This document shows positions 47,988 through 56,795 of a stretch of 64,000 nucleotides of DNA, piece after piece. Each line of letters begins with the position of its first letter. Position 1 is the stretch's first letter. The stretch comes from CAADGU01 sp035444285 (GTDB taxonomy: Bacteria; Chloroflexota; Anaerolineae; Promineifilales; Promineifilaceae): positions 1 through 64,000 of the forward strand of contig DAOMOK010000006.1 of NCBI GenBank assembly GCA_035444285.1, written 5' to 3'. Under the pieces are notes generated by a model. It saw only the letters and a program-made list of their open reading frames with translations, had not been told where the DNA came from and made no database searches. Position numbers and translations under genes: made by a program.

Positions 47988-49256
47988 ATGGCACACATAC
48001 TATTACGGCATCGTGATATTGAGAATATAAAAAAGCTGGACGTTTACCGGCAGCATGGCGGGTATGAAGCGCTCAAGAAGGCGCTGACCATGACGCCGGC
48101 CGAAGTGACCGATGTGGTCAAGGCCTCTGGTTTGCGTGGTCGGGGTGGGGCCGGTTTTCCCACCGGCCTCAAGTGGACATTTATCCCCAAAGGGGCGCAG
48201 GAAGTGTATGTGACCATCAATTCCGACGAATCGGAGATGGGCACATTCAAAGACCGCGAACTGCTGGAATACAATCCGCATCAGGTGATTGAGGGCGCGC
48301 TGATTTGCGCCTATGCGGTAGGAGCCAAACGCATTTACAACTATATGCGCGGCGAATTTATGGACGCCGGTTATGCGTTTGAAGAAGCCGTACATGAATG
48401 TTATGCGGCCGGTCTATTAGGCGAAAATATCCTGGGCAGCGATTTTAGCTGTGACCTGGCTCCCTACTACGGCGCGGGTGCTTACATTTGCGGCGAAGAG
48501 ACGGCGCTGCTCAATTCGCTGATGGGTGAATTGGGACAACCCTGGTCTAAACCACCGTTTCCGGCTATTGAAGGGCTATATCACAAGCCGACCGTTGTGA
48601 ATAACACAGAAACGCTGGCCAATGTGCCCGCCATCATCACCAATGGCGCGGATTGGTACAAAGGCATGGGCACGGAACGCAGCACCGGCCCCAAAATCGT
48701 CTGCCTGAGTGGGCATGTGAACAGGCCAGGCAACTATGAAGTGATCATGGGCATGACGTATCGTGAGTTGGTCTATGGCGAAGCGTATGGCGGCGGCATT
48801 CCCGGCGGCAAGAAGTTTAAGGCGATGCTGCCCAGCGGCGGTTCTGGCCCGGTGGTGAAGGAAGATGCCCTGGACGCACCCATTACCTACGAAGGGCTGG
48901 ACAAATACGGCTCGGTGATGGGGTCGGCGTCGGTGGTCATCATGGACGAGACGACGGATATGGTGTGGATGGCCATGAAGTGCGTCCACTTTTTCAAGCA
49001 TGAGTCGTGTGGCAAATGTACACCCTGCCGGGAGGGGACGTATTGGATGGATCAACTGCTGCACAAAATTTACCACGGGCATGGCACGGCCGAAGACCTG
49101 CGCGTGTTGAAAAATGTGGCCGGGCAAATTGGCGGCCGTACCTTGTGCGCGTTGGGTGATTTTGCCATTAACCCGGTGTTGAGTACGGTACGCCATTTCC
49201 CCGAAGAGTATGAAGCGAAGGTGAAAGGGAATAGTCCGGTGAACGGTAATCGGTAA
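47988..49256 (+). CDS. nuoF: NADH-quinone oxidoreductase subunit F
   Basis: The 51-kDa-type subunit binding NADH, FMN and a [4Fe-4S] cluster. In 422 residues: GRGGAGFPTGLKWTFIP near residue 48 (flavin/NADH loop), YICGEETALLNSLMG, SGHVNRPGNYEV, and the cluster motif ESCGKCTPCREGTYWM near 338-352 with the fourth Cys in TLCALGDFA. The last residues NGNR and the stop are encoded by a GGTAATCGG repeat that fills the gap to nuoG. Confidence 0.97.
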   Translation: MAHILLRHRDIENIKKLDVYRQHGGYEALKKALTMTPAEVTDVVKASGLRGRGGAGFPTGLKWTFIPKGAQEVYVTINSDESEMGTFKDRELLEYNPHQVIEGALICAYAVGAKRIYNYMRGEFMDAGYAFEEAVHECYAAGLLGENILGSDFSCDLAPYYGAGAYICGEETALLNSLMGELGQPWSKPPFPAIEGLYHKPTVVNNTETLANVPAIITNGADWYKGMGTERSTGPKIVCLSGHVNRPGNYEVIMGMTYRELVYGEAYGGGIPGGKKFKAMLPSGGSGPVVKEDALDAPITYEGLDKYGSVMGSASVVIMDETTDMVWMAMKCVHFFKHESCGKCTPCREGTYWMDQLLHKIYHGHGTAEDLRVLKNVAGQIGGRTLCALGDFAINPVLSTVRHFPEEYEAKVKGNSPVNGNR

Positions 49257-49283
49257 TCGGTAATCGGTTTCCCGTAATCGGTA
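49243..49283. repeat. GGTAATCGG repeat at the nuoF end
   Basis: Four GGTAATCGG-like units start inside nuoF and extend past its stop codon towards nuoG; unlike most gaps no clear opposing arm is present. Confidence 0.75.
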
Positions 49284-49297
49284 AAAACAAAGCGATT

Positions 49298-51847
49298 ATG
49301 AGTGATCTGGTAACGTTGACGATAGACGGCACGGCCGTGACTGTCCCCAAAGGCACACTGGTCGTAGACGCCGCCAAAAAAATCGGGAATGACATTCCCG
49401 TCTTTTGCTACCATCCCAAACTGGAACCGGTGGGCATGTGCCGCATGTGTCTGGTGGAAATTGGCCTGCCGGTGCGTGACCGGGCCACCGGCGAACTGTT
49501 GCTCAATGAAGACGGCACACCCCAAGTGAATTTTGGCCGCATCCTGCAAACGGGCTGCACCATTGTCGTCAGTGAAGGTATGGTGGTGCGCACTGCCACG
49601 AAACCGGTAGATGATGCCCGCGAGAGCGTGATTGAGTTTTTGCTCTCCAGCCACCCGCTGGACTGCCCCATTTGCGACAAAGGCGGCGAATGCCCGCTGC
49701 AAAATCTGACAATGGCCCACGGTGCGGGCACGACGCAGATGGATTACAGCCTCAAGCTGAAAATGGACAAACACGTCCCGTTAGGTGAACTCATTTACCT
49801 GGATCGGGAACGGTGTATCCAGTGCGCCCGCTGCATTCGCTTCCAGGAAGAGGTGGTGGATGATCCGGTGATCCGCTTCCACAATCGTGCCCGCAATCTG
49901 GAAATTGTCACCATGTCTGACCCCGGCTTCGACAGTTATTGGAGCGGCAATACCACCGACATTTGCCCGGTGGGGGCATTGACGACGAGCGATTTTCGGT
50001 TTGGCGCACGGCCGTGGGAACTCATCCCCGTCGCCTCCATTTCCGTCCATTCCCCGGCAGGGGCCAATCTGACATTCAGCACCCGTCGTGAAGCGAAGTC
50101 TGGCGGCCGTTCCGTCATCAAGCGCGTCTTGCCGCGCCAGAACGAAAGCGTCAACGAGATATGGATTCACGACCGCGACCGCTTTGTGCATCAATTTGCC
50201 GATGCACCTGACCGGTTGCAAAAGCCATTGCTGCGTAAAAACGGCCAGCTTGTGGAAGCAAGTTGGGATGAAGCTCTGGAACTGGTTGCCAATAAACTGA
50301 ATGGATTGGGCGAAAAAGCCGCCGGTCTCAGCGGCGACCGCCTGAGCAATGAAGACCTGTACCTCTTCCAAAAGCTGCTGCGCCAGGGGGTGAAAACGCC
50401 CCATATTGATCTGGGCAATCGTACCATCCTGGGCGGCGATGTGACCGCCAAAGTGGGCATTAGCAGCGGCAGCAACCTGGGCGAATTGGGCAACGGGGAC
50501 GCTATCGTCGTCGTTGCTTCCGATTTGCACGAAGAAGAACCCATCTGGTGGCTGCGGGTGAAACAGGCGGCCGAGCGCGGCGCGACGCTGGTCATTTTGA
50601 ATGCCCGTCCCACCCGGCTGGATAAATATGCCACTCATACCATTTATTACCAACCGGGGCAGGCGGTGGCTACCGCCCGCCAATTGGTAAACGCGGCCAA
50701 AATTGCTGTGGAAACGGCCGAACCCGCCCCCATGCAAACGGCCGCCGATGCCCTCATCAACGCCGAAAATCTGGTCGCCTTCTATGGTGCAGAAGGGCTG
50801 ACGCTGGCGGAAACGGACATCATCGCTCGGCTGCTCGGCAATTTGCTGTTAGTCAAAGGCGATCAGCCTCATGCCGGCCGTAAAAATAATGGCCTGATTG
50901 CCGTCTGGCCGCACAACAATACCCAGGGAGCGTGGGATATGGGCATCCATCCCGCCTTTGTCCCCGGTTACCAGGCGCTGGACAAGCCCGGCAAAGATGC
51001 GGCGGCCATTTATACGGCCGTACAAAATGGCAACCTGTCCGCTTTGTATGTGACCGGAACGGACCCGGTAGGTGATGGGTTGCTGGCTGATCGCGGCAAA
51101 CTCGATTTTCTGGTGGTGCAGGAATTATTCCTGACAGAAACGGCAAAACTGGCGGATGTGGTCCTGCCCGCCCAAAGTTGGGCGGAGCGGGACGGCACGT
51201 TCACCAGCGGCGAGCGGCGGGTGCAGCGGTATTACCCGGCCATTCCGCCCGTGGGCGAAAGCCGCGAAGATTGGCGTATCTTGGCCCAGATTGGCGAAAA
51301 GTTGGGACTGGGTAAGCCGCCGTTTGCCGCCAGTCTGGTGTTTAAGGAAGTGGCTACGGCCGTGCCCCCCTACAAAAACATGGATTACCGCTCCCTGGCC
51401 CGCGTGGAAGAGCAGTGGCCGATCATTGGCCGCAGTGATTTGTACTATGGCGGCACCGCTTACGATAACAAACATGGCCTGGGGCAGCAGTGGGCAGCGG
51501 CCGCCGAAACCGGTGCAGTCGAATCATTCGACACGGCCGATACAGCAACCAATCAGCCCAATGGTATCCGGCTGATTCGGGCAGCGGCGTTATTCACGCC
51601 GGGTACGCTGATTAACCATGCGCCGGTGCTGGCCGAACGGCTGGCGCAACCGACGTTGTGGGTGAATGAAACAGACGCCTCCCCCTTGCAAGTGGCGGAT
51701 GGGGACAGGGTGCAGGTGGCGGTCAACGGCCGTGCCATTCCCGCCACTGTGCATATAAACGGAAAAGCGCCAGAGGGTACGGCCGTGTTTCGCGGTGTGC
51801 CGTATTTTCCCGGTGTGGTGGAATTGGAAGTAAGCAGTGAGCAGTAA
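49298..51847 (+). CDS. nuoG: NADH-quinone oxidoreductase subunit G
   Basis: Largest peripheral-arm subunit, 849 residues. The N-terminal ferredoxin-like part binds [2Fe-2S] (VFCYHPKLEPVGMCRMCLVE), followed by HPLDCPICDKGGECPLQN, RCIQCARCIRFQEE and the CPVGALT region for [4Fe-4S] clusters. The rest is a molybdopterin-oxidoreductase-like domain (AVESFDTADTA and a C-terminal molydopterin-dinucleotide-binding barrel starting ADGDRVQVAVNGRAI) that normally binds no cofactor in complex I. The gene is long but ordinary for this family. A hairpin follows the stop. Confidence 0.96.
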   Translation: MSDLVTLTIDGTAVTVPKGTLVVDAAKKIGNDIPVFCYHPKLEPVGMCRMCLVEIGLPVRDRATGELLLNEDGTPQVNFGRILQTGCTIVVSEGMVVRTATKPVDDARESVIEFLLSSHPLDCPICDKGGECPLQNLTMAHGAGTTQMDYSLKLKMDKHVPLGELIYLDRERCIQCARCIRFQEEVVDDPVIRFHNRARNLEIVTMSDPGFDSYWSGNTTDICPVGALTTSDFRFGARPWELIPVASISVHSPAGANLTFSTRREAKSGGRSVIKRVLPRQNESVNEIWIHDRDRFVHQFADAPDRLQKPLLRKNGQLVEASWDEALELVANKLNGLGEKAAGLSGDRLSNEDLYLFQKLLRQGVKTPHIDLGNRTILGGDVTAKVGISSGSNLGELGNGDAIVVVASDLHEEEPIWWLRVKQAAERGATLVILNARPTRLDKYATHTIYYQPGQAVATARQLVNAAKIAVETAEPAPMQTAADALINAENLVAFYGAEGLTLAETDIIARLLGNLLLVKGDQPHAGRKNNGLIAVWPHNNTQGAWDMGIHPAFVPGYQALDKPGKDAAAIYTAVQNGNLSALYVTGTDPVGDGLLADRGKLDFLVVQELFLTETAKLADVVLPAQSWAERDGTFTSGERRVQRYYPAIPPVGESREDWRILAQIGEKLGLGKPPFAASLVFKEVATAVPPYKNMDYRSLARVEEQWPIIGRSDLYYGGTAYDNKHGLGQQWAAAAETGAVESFDTADTATNQPNGIRLIRAAALFTPGTLINHAPVLAERLAQPTLWVNETDASPLQVADGDRVQVAVNGRAIPATVHINGKAPEGTAVFRGVPYFPGVVELEVSSEQ

Positions 51848-51886
51848 GCGGTTGGCCCACTGCTAACTGCTTACTGCTCACTGATT
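51834..51886. repeat. AGTGAGCAGTAAGC hairpin between nuoG and nuoH
   Basis: CAGTGAGCAGTAAGCGGTTGG pairs with CCCACTGCTAACTGCTTACTG and CTCACTG around the nuoG stop codon. Confidence 0.88.
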
Positions 51887-51897
51887 TAAGAGGAAAC

Positions 51898-52980
51898 ATG
51901 GTTATCAACACCGTAACACAACTGGCTATTTACTCGCTCATTGTGGGGTTTATTATCACCTTTGTGGTGATTAGCGGCTTCGCCTACACCACCCTGCTGG
52001 AGCGCAAATTGCTGGCACGATTGCAACACCGCGTCGGCCCCAACCGCGCCGGGTACATCCCCATCCCCACACGCGGTGGCAAGGAGCGCAAACTGCTCGG
52101 CGGTTTCATGCAACCGGCGGCCGACGCCGTCAAGCTCTTCTTCAAAGAGGATATGACACCTGTCATGGTGGATAAATGGACCTACTTTCTGGCGCCCATC
52201 ATTACCGTCATCCCAGCGATCTTCATCCTGGCAGTCATTCCCTGGGCGGGGAATATCCCCCTTATCACCCCTCAAAACCGGGATTATTTTGCCATTGCGC
52301 CGGGCATCAACGTGGGCGTGCTGTTCATTTTAGCCATTACCTCCATCAGCGTGTATGGCGTGGTGTTGGCCGGGTGGGCTTCCAACAGTAAATATGCCAT
52401 TCTGGGTGGTATCCGCGCCTCCGCGCAAATGATTAGCTACGAACTGGCCATGGGGCTGACGGTGTTGGTACCGGTGATGCTGGCAAACTCCATGGATTTG
52501 GGTGTCATTGTGGAAGGACAGCGGGGCATGTGGTACATCTTTTTACAGCCAATTGCCGCCCTGGTGTTCTGGATTGCGGCGCTGGCCGAATTGCAGCGCG
52601 CCCCCTTTGACCTGTTGGAAGCAGAACAAGAGTTATCCGCCGGTTTTACGGTGGAATACAGCAGTATGCGTTTCGGCATGTTTTTCATGGCCGAATACAT
52701 GAAAATGATCATCTTTTGCGCCCTTTTTGCCGTCTTTTTCCTGGGCGGCTATCGCGGCCCCTTTGTGGATCAGGTACCGGCGCTCGGTTTTGTCTACACG
52801 GCCTTAAAGGTCATCCTGGGACTGTGTGTGATGATCTGGATTCGCGCTTCTCTGCCCCGCCTGCGTTATGACCAACTGATGTCCTTTGGCTGGAAAGTGC
52901 TGCTGCCGTTGTCGGTGGTCAATTTCATCATTGTGGCGGTTATGATCGTGTTGGTGGAAGAGGGTGTGTTGGGATTTTAG
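51898..52980 (+). CDS. nuoH: NADH-quinone oxidoreductase subunit H
   Basis: Membrane subunit next to the quinone site, 360 residues, eight to nine helices. Motifs include LERKLLARLQHRVGPNRAGY near residue 35, a GRGP-like loop with GWASNSKYAILGGIRASAQMISYEL, and AELQRAPFDLLEAEQELSAGFTVEYSSMRFGMFF. An AAGAGGAAAC site precedes the start. The stop runs into the GAGATTAGAGATTG repeat. Confidence 0.97.
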   Translation: MVINTVTQLAIYSLIVGFIITFVVISGFAYTTLLERKLLARLQHRVGPNRAGYIPIPTRGGKERKLLGGFMQPAADAVKLFFKEDMTPVMVDKWTYFLAPIITVIPAIFILAVIPWAGNIPLITPQNRDYFAIAPGINVGVLFILAITSISVYGVVLAGWASNSKYAILGGIRASAQMISYELAMGLTVLVPVMLANSMDLGVIVEGQRGMWYIFLQPIAALVFWIAALAELQRAPFDLLEAEQELSAGFTVEYSSMRFGMFFMAEYMKMIIFCALFAVFFLGGYRGPFVDQVPALGFVYTALKVILGLCVMIWIRASLPRLRYDQLMSFGWKVLLPLSVVNFIIVAVMIVLVEEGVLGF

Positions 52981-53041
52981 AGATTAGAGATTAGAGATTG
53001 GAGATTCTTTTAATCTCCAATCTCTAATCTCCAATCTCCTC
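52977..53041. repeat. GAGATTAGAGATTGG hairpin between nuoH and nuoI
   Basis: AGAGATTAGAGATTGGAGATT pairs with AATCTCCAATCTCTAATCTCC; the family also occurs between dnaG and sigA and inside the P450 gene. Confidence 0.9.
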
Positions 53042-53058
53042 TTTTTTGGAGATTCTGC

Positions 53059-53559
53059 ATGTTTGGTGAAATCATCAAAGGGCTGGGCACGACGCTGAAA
53101 CATATGTTTATGCCCCCGGTTACAATTCAATACCCGGAAGTGAAACGGCCGGTGCGCAACCGTTTTAAGGGCCGCCATGAGTTGAAGCGGTATGACAACG
53201 GGCTGGAAAAGTGTATTGGCTGTTCGTTGTGCGCGGCGGCCTGCCCGGCAGATGCGATTTTTGTGGAGGCGTCGGAAAATACGGACGAGGCGCGCTATTC
53301 ACCCGGCGAGCGGTATGCCAGCACCTATGAAATTAACATGCTGCGCTGCATCTTTTGTGGCTACTGCGAAGATGCCTGCCCCACCCAGGCGATTGTGCTG
53401 GAACATAACTATGAGTTGAGCTTTTACGACCGGGCCAGCGCCATTTATACAAAAGAGATGTTGATTGTGGATGTGCCGGTGAACGGCCGTGCTACGCCAC
53501 AAGTCGTAGAACCGGGCGTCTTTACACGCTCGATTCCTGATATGGAGAACCCGAAGTAA
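53059..53559 (+). CDS. nuoI: NADH-quinone oxidoreductase subunit I
   Basis: The 23-kDa-type ferredoxin subunit with two [4Fe-4S] clusters. Motifs are CIGCSLCAAACPADAI near residue 50 and CIFCGYCEDACPTQAI near 96, each C-x2-C-x2-C-x3-CP. The 166 residues match the family. An N-terminal amphipathic part (GEIIKGLGTTLKHMFMPPVT) links it to the membrane arm. Confidence 0.96.
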   Translation: MFGEIIKGLGTTLKHMFMPPVTIQYPEVKRPVRNRFKGRHELKRYDNGLEKCIGCSLCAAACPADAIFVEASENTDEARYSPGERYASTYEINMLRCIFCGYCEDACPTQAIVLEHNYELSFYDRASAIYTKEMLIVDVPVNGRATPQVVEPGVFTRSIPDMENPK

Positions 53560-53563
53560 GTTG

Positions 53564-53622
53564 GTAGTAGGCGATTTATCGCCGTTTGCAGAAGGGGCGA
53601 TAAATCGCCCACTACGAACTTG
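53564..53622. repeat. GTAGTAGGCGATTTATCGCC hairpin between nuoI and nuoJ
   Basis: GTAGTAGGCGATTTATCGCC and GGGGCGATAAATCGCCCACTAC form a long hairpin, the same element as at 21.74 kb. Confidence 0.9.
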
Positions 53623-53634
53623 AGAGGAAAGAAT

Positions 53635-54162
53635 ATGGGAGATCCGCTGGTATTTGGCATGTTGGCGATTGTGGCCATTGTGGCGGCATTGATGATGGTA
53701 ACGAGCCGGAACGCCGTCCACAGCGCACTGTGGTTGGTGCTTAATTTCGCCACGATTGCTGTGTTCTATGTGATTTTGAACGCGCCGTTTATCGCTATGG
53801 TGCAGATTACGGTGTATGCCGGGGCGATCATGGTGCTGTTTTTGTTTGTGATTATGCTGTTGGGCGCGGAACAAATGCGCGGGACCGGCGTCAGTTCCCG
53901 CCCCGAACGCTTTCACCAGTTGGTGGCGGCACTGTTGGGGGTGATGCTGGTCACGGCCGTGACGCTGGCATTGATGAATCGTGAGGGGGCGGGCGGCGGT
54001 ACGGCCGTGCCCACCATGCCCATCACCAGCCCGCAGGAACTTGGCCTCATCCTGTTTGAATCCTACGTCTTCCCCTTTGAAGTCACCGGCATTCTGTTGC
54101 TGGCGGCCATCATCGGCGTCGCCATTTTCACACTCCGTAAAAAGCGAGGTACGGCCGTATGA
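53635..54162 (+). CDS. nuoJ: NADH-quinone oxidoreductase subunit J
   Basis: Membrane-arm subunit of 175 residues with five helices, starting MGDPLVFGMLAIVAIVAALM, then SRNAVHSALWLVLNFATIAVFYVILNAPFIAMVQITVYAGAIMVLFLFVIMLLG, the signature of the family. The start at 53635 has an AGAGG site about ten bases upstream. It overlaps nuoK by four bases (ATGA), a translational coupling. Confidence 0.95.
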   Translation: MGDPLVFGMLAIVAIVAALMMVTSRNAVHSALWLVLNFATIAVFYVILNAPFIAMVQITVYAGAIMVLFLFVIMLLGAEQMRGTGVSSRPERFHQLVAALLGVMLVTAVTLALMNREGAGGGTAVPTMPITSPQELGLILFESYVFPFEVTGILLLAAIIGVAIFTLRKKRGTAV

Positions 54163-54464
54163 CTGTAACCATTGATTGGTACGTGGCCCTCAGCGCCATC
54201 TTGTTCACCATCGGCGCGTTGGGCGTCCTACTGCGCCGCAGCGCCATCATCGTCTTTATGTGCATCGAGTTGATGCTCAACTCCGCCAATTTGCTTTTTG
54301 TCGCCTTTGCCCGCTCGTTGGGCGATTTGCACGGGCAGGTGCTGGTCTTTTTTGTCATTGTGGTGGCGGCGGCCGAAGTGGCCGTGGGTCTGGCGTTGAT
54401 CGTCACCATCTTCCGCAGCAAACGCAGCATCAACATTGACGAAATCAACCTGTTGAAGGGATAG
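54159..54464 (+). CDS. nuoK: NADH-quinone oxidoreductase subunit K
   Basis: Antiporter-like small membrane subunit of 101 residues with three helices: ALSAILFTIGALGVLLRR, IIVFMCIELMLNSANLLFVAF (with the conserved Glu of the second helix) and VVAAAEVAVGLALIVTIFR (with the conserved Glu of the third helix). Its start overlaps the nuoJ stop (ATGA). Confidence 0.96.
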   Translation: MTVTIDWYVALSAILFTIGALGVLLRRSAIIVFMCIELMLNSANLLFVAFARSLGDLHGQVLVFFVIVVAAAEVAVGLALIVTIFRSKRSINIDEINLLKG

Positions 54465-54470
54465 AGAAAA

Positions 54471-54502
54471 GACATCCGATTTCTTGAAGAAATCGGATGT
54501 CT
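54471..54502. repeat. GACATCCGATTTCTTGAAG hairpin between nuoK and nuoL
   Basis: GACATCCGATTTCTT and AAGAAATCGGATGTC form a perfect hairpin. An ATG (54497) for the longer nuoL frame lies inside its right arm, so that start is doubtful. Confidence 0.88.
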
Positions 54503-54511
54503 GGTACGTTT

Positions 54512-56755
54512 ATGGAAACACTATTCAGTTTAGCCCCCCTCATTCTGGTCTTTCCCGTTATCGGCGTCTTGTTCAACGGGTTGGTTGGGCGGCGTTTTGT
54601 GGACCATGACCGGCGAACCGGCGAACGCTGGTCGGGCTGGTTTGCCACCATCATGGCCCTCAGCGCTTTTGTCATTGCGGTATTGTTGAACATTGCCCTA
54701 CACGCCAATCATTTTCACGCTGAAACAGTCATGCTGTGGGATTGGATCGTCATTCCCGGACAGGGACTTTCTATACCCTGGGCCATGCAAATTGACACCC
54801 TCTCCGTGGCTATGATGCTGGTTGTCACCGGCGTTGGCTCCATCATCCACATCTACTCCATCGGCTATATGCACGGCGACCCGGACTATTCACGCTACTT
54901 CGCCTACCTCAACCTGTTCCTTTTCTTCATGCTCATCCTGGTCGCCGGTAACAACTACCTGGTGCTGTTTGTCGGTTGGGAAGGTGTGGGGTTGTGTTCC
55001 TACCTGCTCATCGGCTTCTGGCATGAGCGGCTGGCCAAAGATGGCACGATGAAAAACGCCCACGCCGCCCGCAAAGCGATGATCGCCAACCGCGTCGGCG
55101 ACGCCGCCATGATTTTGGGCATCATCCTTACTTTCTGGGTATTCGGCAGCGTCGAATTTAACCATGTGTTTGCAGAGGCCATCCACATTTTTGAGTCCCA
55201 TGAAGAAATGGTGACGCTGGTGGGCACAAACATCGAAATGGCCTTCAGCACGGCGCTGTTTGCCATCACTATCCTCTTTTTGATTGCAGCGACGGGTAAA
55301 TCAGCCCAATTGGTGCTGCACGTCTGGCTGCCCGACGCTATGGCCGGCCCCACCCCGGCTTCCGCCCTCATCCATGCCGCTACCATGGTCACATCCGGCA
55401 TCTACCTGATCGTGCGTAGCAACGTGTTGTATGAAATCTCCCGCGCCCTGTCGGTGGAAAACGGCGCCATTTCTTCGTCTGACATTGTAGCCTTGGTGGG
55501 GGCCAGTACCGCGCTCTATGCCGGTCTCATCGCCTTCACCCAATATGACATCAAGAAGGTGTTGGCCTACTCAACGGTTAGCCAGCTTGGATTTATGATT
55601 GCGGCGGCGGGTATGGGCGCTTATGTAGCCGCCATGTTCCACCTGATTACCCACGCCTTCTTCAAAGCGCTGCTCTTTATGGCCGCCGGTTCCGTCATTC
55701 ACGGCATGGAACACGGCCATCACGAGGTAGCGCATGGGCATCACGGCCGTGATGATGATCATCACGATGATGGCTTTGATCCCCAAGATATGCGTTACAT
55801 GGGCGGCCTGCGCAAGAAGATGCCGGTCACATTCTGGACGTATCTGGTGGGGGCGCTGGCGCTGGCAGGCATTTTCCCCTTTGCCGGGTTCTGGTCAAAG
55901 GATGAAATTTTGGCCCATGCCAACGCCAACCAGAGCGAACATGGCCTTTTCCTGGTGATGTTCATTATGCTGCTGCTGGCTGCCGTTTGCACCGCGTTTT
56001 ACATGGGGCGGCAGTTACGCATGGTGTTTTGGGGGCAACCGCGCCATGCAGCCGCCGGGCATGCCCACGAAAGCTCGCCCATTATGACCTTCCCCCTGGT
56101 GCTGTTGGCGGCGTTTGGCACGGTGGCCGGTTTATTCAATCTACCCAAAGTATTGGGCTGGGAATATGGCGGCACGCTGGTATTAGAACATTGGCTGGAA
56201 CATTCCATTCAGACATTTGAATTGATGGAAGAAGGCATACTGGCTCATGCACCGCACACACCGACTTCGTTGATTGTGGGAGTGGCGGCGACATCCTTAA
56301 TTCTGGCTTTGTTATCTTTGGGTCTGGCGTTCTATGTGTATCGGGACAAGCCCAAGACGGTGTCCGACCCCGATCCGACGCAGAAGATACCGGGGTTGTG
56401 GAGTGTGTTCGGCCATTTGCCGGTAGATACGTTTTATATGAGCCTGCTCATCCCCTGGTTCAACCGGTTTTCCGACTGGTTAGGCCACAAGTTTGAGTGG
56501 AGCTTCTGGCATGACTTTTTCCACGAGCGGGTCATCCGCGACACGTTTGTCTGGTTTGCCGACCTGAGCGCCAACGTGTTGGACGCGCAAGGCATAGACG
56601 GCATTGTCAACGGTCTGGGCAGCGTTACCCGCTGGCTGGCCGATGGCATCCGCGTGTCGCAAACGGGGTATGCCCGCACGTATGCGCTCGGTGTCTTTTT
56701 GGGCACGGTGGTATTGTTGATTTATTTCTTGTGGCCTTATGTGATGGGTCAGTAG
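54512..56755 (+). CDS. nuoL: NADH-quinone oxidoreductase subunit L
   Basis: Large antiporter-like proton-pumping subunit with about 14-16 helices and a long lateral helix. The start METLFSLAPLILVFPVIGVL at 54512 is preferred; an alternative five codons upstream lies in a hairpin arm. Conserved features are the LFVGWEGVGLCSYLLIGFWHE loop, the channel Lys in AATGKSAQLVLHVWLPDAMAGPTPASALIHAATMVTSG and a second Lys in QYDIKKVLAYSTVSQLGFM. Between residues about 399 and 426 lies an unusual His/Asp-rich stretch (HGHHEVAHGHHGRDDDHHDD) before the normal DMRYMGGLRKKMP. The C-terminal part, after EEGILAHAPHTP, is normal. Confidence 0.95.
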   Translation: METLFSLAPLILVFPVIGVLFNGLVGRRFVDHDRRTGERWSGWFATIMALSAFVIAVLLNIALHANHFHAETVMLWDWIVIPGQGLSIPWAMQIDTLSVAMMLVVTGVGSIIHIYSIGYMHGDPDYSRYFAYLNLFLFFMLILVAGNNYLVLFVGWEGVGLCSYLLIGFWHERLAKDGTMKNAHAARKAMIANRVGDAAMILGIILTFWVFGSVEFNHVFAEAIHIFESHEEMVTLVGTNIEMAFSTALFAITILFLIAATGKSAQLVLHVWLPDAMAGPTPASALIHAATMVTSGIYLIVRSNVLYEISRALSVENGAISSSDIVALVGASTALYAGLIAFTQYDIKKVLAYSTVSQLGFMIAAAGMGAYVAAMFHLITHAFFKALLFMAAGSVIHGMEHGHHEVAHGHHGRDDDHHDDGFDPQDMRYMGGLRKKMPVTFWTYLVGALALAGIFPFAGFWSKDEILAHANANQSEHGLFLVMFIMLLLAAVCTAFYMGRQLRMVFWGQPRHAAAGHAHESSPIMTFPLVLLAAFGTVAGLFNLPKVLGWEYGGTLVLEHWLEHSIQTFELMEEGILAHAPHTPTSLIVGVAATSLILALLSLGLAFYVYRDKPKTVSDPDPTQKIPGLWSVFGHLPVDTFYMSLLIPWFNRFSDWLGHKFEWSFWHDFFHERVIRDTFVWFADLSANVLDAQGIDGIVNGLGSVTRWLADGIRVSQTGYARTYALGVFLGTVVLLIYFLWPYVMGQ

Positions 56756-56756
56756 C

Positions 56757-56777
56757 GCAAATTAGAAATTTGCGTTA
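56757..56777. repeat. GCAAATTAGAAATTTGC hairpin between nuoL and nuoM
   Basis: CGCAAATT and AATTTGCG pair after the nuoL stop; a ribosome site (TTTGGAGAAGC) follows before nuoM. Confidence 0.8.
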
Positions 56778-56795
56778 CAGGATTTTGGAGAAGCA

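Noticed and set aside
49781..50737. Minus-strand gene of 318 codons inside nuoG
   Set aside because: Antisense to conserved NuoG cluster-binding sequence; codon pattern is that of a shadow frame.
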